Below are positions 60,784 through 64,000 of a stretch of DNA of 64,000 nt, piece by piece. The stretch is from Catellatospora vulcania (GTDB lineage Bacteria; Actinomycetota; Actinomycetes; Mycobacteriales; Micromonosporaceae): NCBI RefSeq assembly GCF_009720385.1, contig NZ_ML769301.1:248001-312000 (forward strand). The letters run 5' to 3'. The translations under genes were made by a program, and so were the position numbers. Below the pieces are notes generated by a model. That model was not told where the DNA came from and searched no databases. It saw only the letters and a program-made list of their open reading frames with translations. Each line of letters opens with the position of its first letter. Position 1 is the stretch's first letter.

Positions 60784-61911
60784 GTGTCGTACCAGCCGGG
60801 CAGCGACCCGCACCCGCGTCCGGGCCGGGACCGGCGGAACCTGCTCGTCGTGTGCGCCGGACTGGCCGTGGTGACTGCCGTCGCGGCGGGGGCGCTGTTC
60901 GCGACCGGCGAACCGGAACCGTCGAACGCGGCCGCCGACCTCGCTTCCACCGGGTCGCCGCTACCGCCCGCTGAGTCGTCGGCGGCGTCGCCGACCTCGG
61001 CGTCCGCAGCCCCGAAACCCGCGAAACCCGGCTGGGTCGCCGTCGACCAGGCGGCGTGGCAGGCGCAGGTCGATGCGTACCGAGCCAGGAAGGTCGACCC
61101 GGTGCCGGCCGGGGTGGGCAACCTGCCCGAGTTCCGTGCCGACTGCACGTACAGCCACTCGCTGCCCGACGATCCGATCGTCGCTCCCGGGCTGCCGGGC
61201 GCGTCGCACATGCACTCGTTCGTCGGCAACAAGGCCGTCGACGCCGGCACCAAAGCCGCCGACCTGATGAAGCTCACGGCCACCACCTGCAAGCCGGTCG
61301 AGGACCACTCGTCGTACTGGGTGCCGACGCTCTACGACAACGCGACCGGCAAGCCGGTCGAGACGACCGGATTCCGGGTCTACTACCGCTCGCTGATGAA
61401 CACCTCGGCGGGGCAACTGCCGATGCCCAACGGCCTGCGCATGATCGTCGGCGACGCCAAGAAGAGGAAACCGACCCCCCGCGGCGTGAGCGGCCAGTTC
61501 TTCTGCGCCTACTACGGTCCCGGCGACGTCGACGGCGTCGCCCGCAGCAGCAACGGCAACTGGCCGGTCTGCGACGGCAAGGCGACGCTGCACTACATCA
61601 TGCAGTTCCCGGACTGCTGGGACGGCAAGCACCTGGACAGCCCCGACCACAAGGCGCACGTGTCGTTCGGCCGCGGCAACGCCTGCCCGCGCAGCCACCC
61701 GGTGAAGATCCCGGCGATCACCTTCGACATCCAGTACGCGGCCCAGGGCAGCCGGGCAGGTTTCTACCTCGCCTCGGACAAAGACGGCAAGAGCGCCTCG
61801 TCGATGCACGGCGACGCGTTCGTGATGTGGGACGTCGACGCCATGAACAAACGGACCAGGAACTGCGTCCAGCAGCGGCGGACCTGCGACAACTTCGGTT
61901 ACCAGAAGTAA
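60784..61911 (+). CDS. DUF1996 domain protein, membrane-anchored (paralogue 2)
   Basis: 375 aa from GTG 60784. Same build as the gene at 58883-60016: short basic N-terminus, membrane segment (LLVVCAGLAVVTAVAAGALFA), Pro/Ser/Ala linker, PAKPGWVAVD, then DUF1996 with DCTYSHSLPDDPIVAPGLPGASHMHSFVGN, SSYWVPTLYDN and FPDCWDGKHLDSPDHKAHV. The two proteins share long stretches and lie divergently around the membrane-protein gene, so they probably arose by local duplication and work on the same cell-surface process. Confidence 0.88.
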   Translation: MSYQPGSDPHPRPGRDRRNLLVVCAGLAVVTAVAAGALFATGEPEPSNAAADLASTGSPLPPAESSAASPTSASAAPKPAKPGWVAVDQAAWQAQVDAYRARKVDPVPAGVGNLPEFRADCTYSHSLPDDPIVAPGLPGASHMHSFVGNKAVDAGTKAADLMKLTATTCKPVEDHSSYWVPTLYDNATGKPVETTGFRVYYRSLMNTSAGQLPMPNGLRMIVGDAKKRKPTPRGVSGQFFCAYYGPGDVDGVARSSNGNWPVCDGKATLHYIMQFPDCWDGKHLDSPDHKAHVSFGRGNACPRSHPVKIPAITFDIQYAAQGSRAGFYLASDKDGKSASSMHGDAFVMWDVDAMNKRTRNCVQQRRTCDNFGYQK

Positions 61912-62102
61912 CGAAGCGGGAGCGTCCGCCGATCGGATCGGGAACTCCCACCCGCGGCCCGGCGTTGCGCCAGTAGTGGGTCCCGCGCGGGTCGACGCTG
62001 TAGGTGTGACGTACGCCGCACTCCGCGCATGCGTCCGGGCGGTGGGGTCGGACGTCATTGGTGCGCTCCGGACGGAGCACGTCGATGGCGGAAGGAACAG
62101 AG

Positions 62103-62771
62103 ATGGAAGGCACGAGTACCCGGTGGATCGCCCGATGCTGGCTGGGCGCGGTGGTGCTGGCCGGGGCCGCCGGCTGCGCGACACCGCCCGGACAGGCCGA
62201 CCCGGGGGCCGCCCAGGGCGGCGCGCCCACGGCCGCCCCTTCGGCGTCGGCCTCGCCGTCGCCCGCGGTGTCGCCGAGCGCGTCGCCCAGCCCGAAACCG
62301 GCCGCGCTGGGCACGGTCCCCGGCCCGGACAAGGCGTTCCTGCTCCAGGCGGTCGACCGGATCGAGGACCCGGTGCTGACCGTGACCGCGAGCGGCCGGA
62401 TCGGCACCTACCCCGGCGGTGCGGACACCGGCGAACGCGAGCAGTTCATGCTGGCCCCGCTGTCCCCGGGCGCGAAGACGTACCTGCTCAAGACCGCCCG
62501 GCTGCGGGTGGGCGGCGAGCCGGTCTGCGCCGGGATCGAAGCCGGCGTGCTGCACACCGTGGCCTGCGACGCGGCCGACCGGTCGCAGCGGGTGACGCTG
62601 GCGGCACGTGGCGCGGACGCCTCGGGCGCGGCGACGTTCGACCTGGTCGTCGGGGGATACCAGGTGGAGGTCGCCAAGGACGGCAAGGTGTCGCTGGTCA
62701 AGCGCGGCAGCACACCCGCGAAGACCCGGTTCCGGTTCGTCCCGTCCGGGACCGTCGGCCAGTGGCCGTGA
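62103..62771 (+). CDS. Lipoprotein sharing its C-terminal domain with the downstream anti-sigma-like protein
   Basis: 222 aa from ATG 62103 (GGAAGGAA 5 nt upstream; an in-frame start at 62058 is less likely). Type II signal with lipobox LAGAAGC, a long Pro/Ser/Ala linker, then a ~135-residue beta-rich domain: GTYPGGADTGEREQFMLAPLSPGAKTYLLKTARL...GEPVCAGIE...TVACDAADRSQRVTLAARG...DLVVGGYQVEVAKDG. The same domain ends the partial protein at 63311. First gene of a lipoprotein-sigma-anti-sigma operon. Confidence 0.8.
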   Translation: MEGTSTRWIARCWLGAVVLAGAAGCATPPGQADPGAAQGGAPTAAPSASASPSPAVSPSASPSPKPAALGTVPGPDKAFLLQAVDRIEDPVLTVTASGRIGTYPGGADTGEREQFMLAPLSPGAKTYLLKTARLRVGGEPVCAGIEAGVLHTVACDAADRSQRVTLAARGADASGAATFDLVVGGYQVEVAKDGKVSLVKRGSTPAKTRFRFVPSGTVGQWP

Positions 62772-62784
62772 CGGTGGGGTGCTG

Positions 62785-63318
62785 ATGTCCGACGCCGAGG
62801 AGTTCGACGCCTTCTACGCCGACACGTCGTGGCGGGTGCTCGGACAGCTGTGGACCATGACCGGCAGCCGGGCCGAGGCCGAGGACGCGGTGGGTGAGGC
62901 GTACGCGCGGGCCTGGCAGCGCTGGCGGCAGGTGCGTGAGTACGACAGCCCGGAGGCGTGGGTGCGGCGTACGGCCTCGCGGATCGCGATCAGCGCCTGG
63001 CGCAAGGCGGTCAACCGGCTGCGCGCCCACCACCGCGCCACCCCCGACCAGGAACTGGCCGGGCTCGGGCCCGATCACGTCGCGCTGGTCCACGCGTTGC
63101 GCCAGATCCCCGTCGACCAGCGCCGCGCGATCGTGCTGCACCACCTGGTCGGGCTGAGCGTGGCCGAGGTCGCCGAGGAGGTCGGCGCACCGCAGGGCAC
63201 GATCAAGGCCAGGCTGCTGCGCGGGCGGCGGGCGCTGGCCGGCTGGCTGAGCGAGCTGCCCGACCCGGGCGACACACCCCATCAGGCGAACACCGGAAAG
63301 GAGAATCGGGATGGCTGA
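62785..63318 (+). CDS. ECF sigma factor
   Basis: 177 aa. Region 2: FDAFYADTSWRVLGQLWTMTGSRAEAEDAVGEAYARAWQRWRQVREYDSPEAWVRRTASRIAISAWRK. Region 4: LVHALRQIPVDQRRAIVLHHLVGLSVAEVAEEVGAPQGTIKARLLRGRRALAGWL. This resembles the SigE-like actinomycete ECFs that act with a membrane anti-sigma factor. The next gene starts inside its last codons (ATG 63311). Confidence 0.92.
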   Translation: MSDAEEFDAFYADTSWRVLGQLWTMTGSRAEAEDAVGEAYARAWQRWRQVREYDSPEAWVRRTASRIAISAWRKAVNRLRAHHRATPDQELAGLGPDHVALVHALRQIPVDQRRAIVLHHLVGLSVAEVAEEVGAPQGTIKARLLRGRRALAGWLSELPDPGDTPHQANTGKENRDG

Positions 63319-64000
63319 GCGCGGCGAAGAAGAGCTGGACCGGCACCTGGGCGCGCTAGTCGATCACGGTTCCCGGATCGGCCGGCTGGGCTCGGCCGAG
63401 CAGGTCCGCCGCCGGGGCGAGCGGCGGCGGCGCAACACTCGGCTGGCTGCCGCCGCGAGCGGCCTGGCCGTGGTCGCGGTGTTCGCCGGGGTGTACGCGA
63501 CGCAGACCGGCCACGGCACGCCGGACCCGCCGGTGGCGACCCAGCCTGCGCGGGCGTCGGCGTCGGCGTCACCGTCTCCCGTGGTCACGCCAAAGGTCGA
63601 CCCGTCGGCGGTCCCCGGCGACGGGGTGCCGGAGCAGGACCAGGGCGTGTGGGTGCAGGCGACGACCACCGGCGGCTACCCGCTGCTGACCGCCCTGCCC
63701 GACAACACCCTGTCGGGGGTGGGGGAGGCCGCCGCGACCGAGGGCGCGCGGTTCGCGCTCGTCCCGCTCACACCCGGCGGGACGGCGTACGCCCTCAAGA
63801 CCGCCACGGCCGCCTCCTGGGGGGAGCCCGGCTGCGCGGAGCGCAACGGCAGCCGTCTCACCATCGAGGCGTGCAACGCCGCGCGTGACGAGCAGGTCGT
63901 CACCCTGCGTGGCAGCGCCGCGCCGTACGAGCTGGTGCTCGGCGGTCAGGCCCTGAAGGTGACCGAAACGGGCGTGTCCGCCGTCGCGCCCGGCCAGGGC
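63311..64000 (+). CDS. Membrane anti-sigma-like protein with sensor domain (3' partial)
   Basis: At least 230 aa, running off the right edge; ATG 63311 overlaps the sigma gene by 8 nt. An N-terminal cytoplasmic helix (~1-42, ERGEEELDRHLGALVDHGSRIGRLGSAEQVRRRGERRRRN) is followed by one membrane segment (LAAAASGLAVVAVFAGVYA). Then comes a Pro/Ala/Ser linker and an extracytoplasmic domain homologous to that of the lipoprotein two genes upstream (ARFALVPLTPGGTAYALKTATAASWGEPGCAERNG...ACNAARDEQVVTLRG...YELVLGGQALKVTETG). The layout suggests a transmembrane anti-sigma factor for the overlapping ECF gene. No zinc-binding ZAS motif is visible. Confidence 0.75.
   Translation, partial: MAERGEEELDRHLGALVDHGSRIGRLGSAEQVRRRGERRRRNTRLAAAASGLAVVAVFAGVYATQTGHGTPDPPVATQPARASASASPSPVVTPKVDPSAVPGDGVPEQDQGVWVQATTTGGYPLLTALPDNTLSGVGEAAATEGARFALVPLTPGGTAYALKTATAASWGEPGCAERNGSRLTIEACNAARDEQVVTLRGSAAPYELVLGGQALKVTETGVSAVAPGQG

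Overview
The window is very GC-rich DNA with GTG starts, many 1-4 nt gene overlaps and GGAGG-type ribosome binding sites. This points to a filamentous actinomycete, most likely of the Micromonosporaceae type; the family assignment is inferred from gene style, not shown. I found no tRNA, rRNA, CRISPR array or insertion sequence. The first gene (GH76 mannanase) and the last (anti-sigma-like protein) run off the edges.

Layout. 1-2.6 kb: GH76 glycosidase, then an Old Yellow Enzyme reductase divergent from a MerR regulator. 2.75-10.9 kb: a RiPP operon. It has a 53-aa precursor (2758-2919) ending in an alternating Gly-Cys core, a YcaO cyclodehydratase, two E1-like partner proteins, a small possible dehydrogenase remnant, a GT-A-like protein, a SagB-type azoline dehydrogenase, an EpiD-like Cys-decarboxylase flavoprotein and a GT-B glycosyltransferase. 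The predicted product is a glycosylated, C-terminally decarboxylated poly-thiazole peptide. I do not recognise this combination as a known family. 10.9-13.7 kb: katG with its Fur regulator. 14-15.5 kb: rifamycin monooxygenase (rox) behind a rifamycin-associated element. 15.6-24.7 kb: VOC protein, GAF and GGDEF/EAL pair, MarR/epoxide hydrolase, TetR/FAD monooxygenase, and an ArdC-primase fusion. 24.8-27.1 kb: beta-propeller membrane protein and an M23-like protein. 27.1-35.2 kb: three large secreted sugar-active proteins (ThuA/PQQ dehydrogenase, lectin/PQQ dehydrogenase, GH5 cellulase). 35.4-36.6 kb: one unrecognised gene.

36.7-53.6 kb: a cytoplasmic S8 protease, sigma factor and small-protein operon; a divergent TPR-CHAT protease-like gene; and a compact contractile injection system (CIS). 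The CIS genes are Pvc16-like, sheath, tube, disordered repeat protein, LysM baseplate, VgrG-like spike, PAAR-like tip, gp25, baseplate J fused to an Asp-box propeller, gpI-like, and three membrane proteins. The S8 and CIS operons share a 10-bp motif, GGATGTATCA, in the same orientation 55-67 nt upstream of their first start codons. This suggests that proteases, sigma factor and injection machine are one regulated, possibly cell-death-linked, unit.

53.8-64 kb: Ig-repeat secreted protein, DUF4326 protein, several lipoproteins, an orphan response regulator, two DUF1996 paralogues around a membrane protein, and a lipoprotein / ECF sigma / anti-sigma operon in which lipoprotein and anti-sigma share an extracellular domain.
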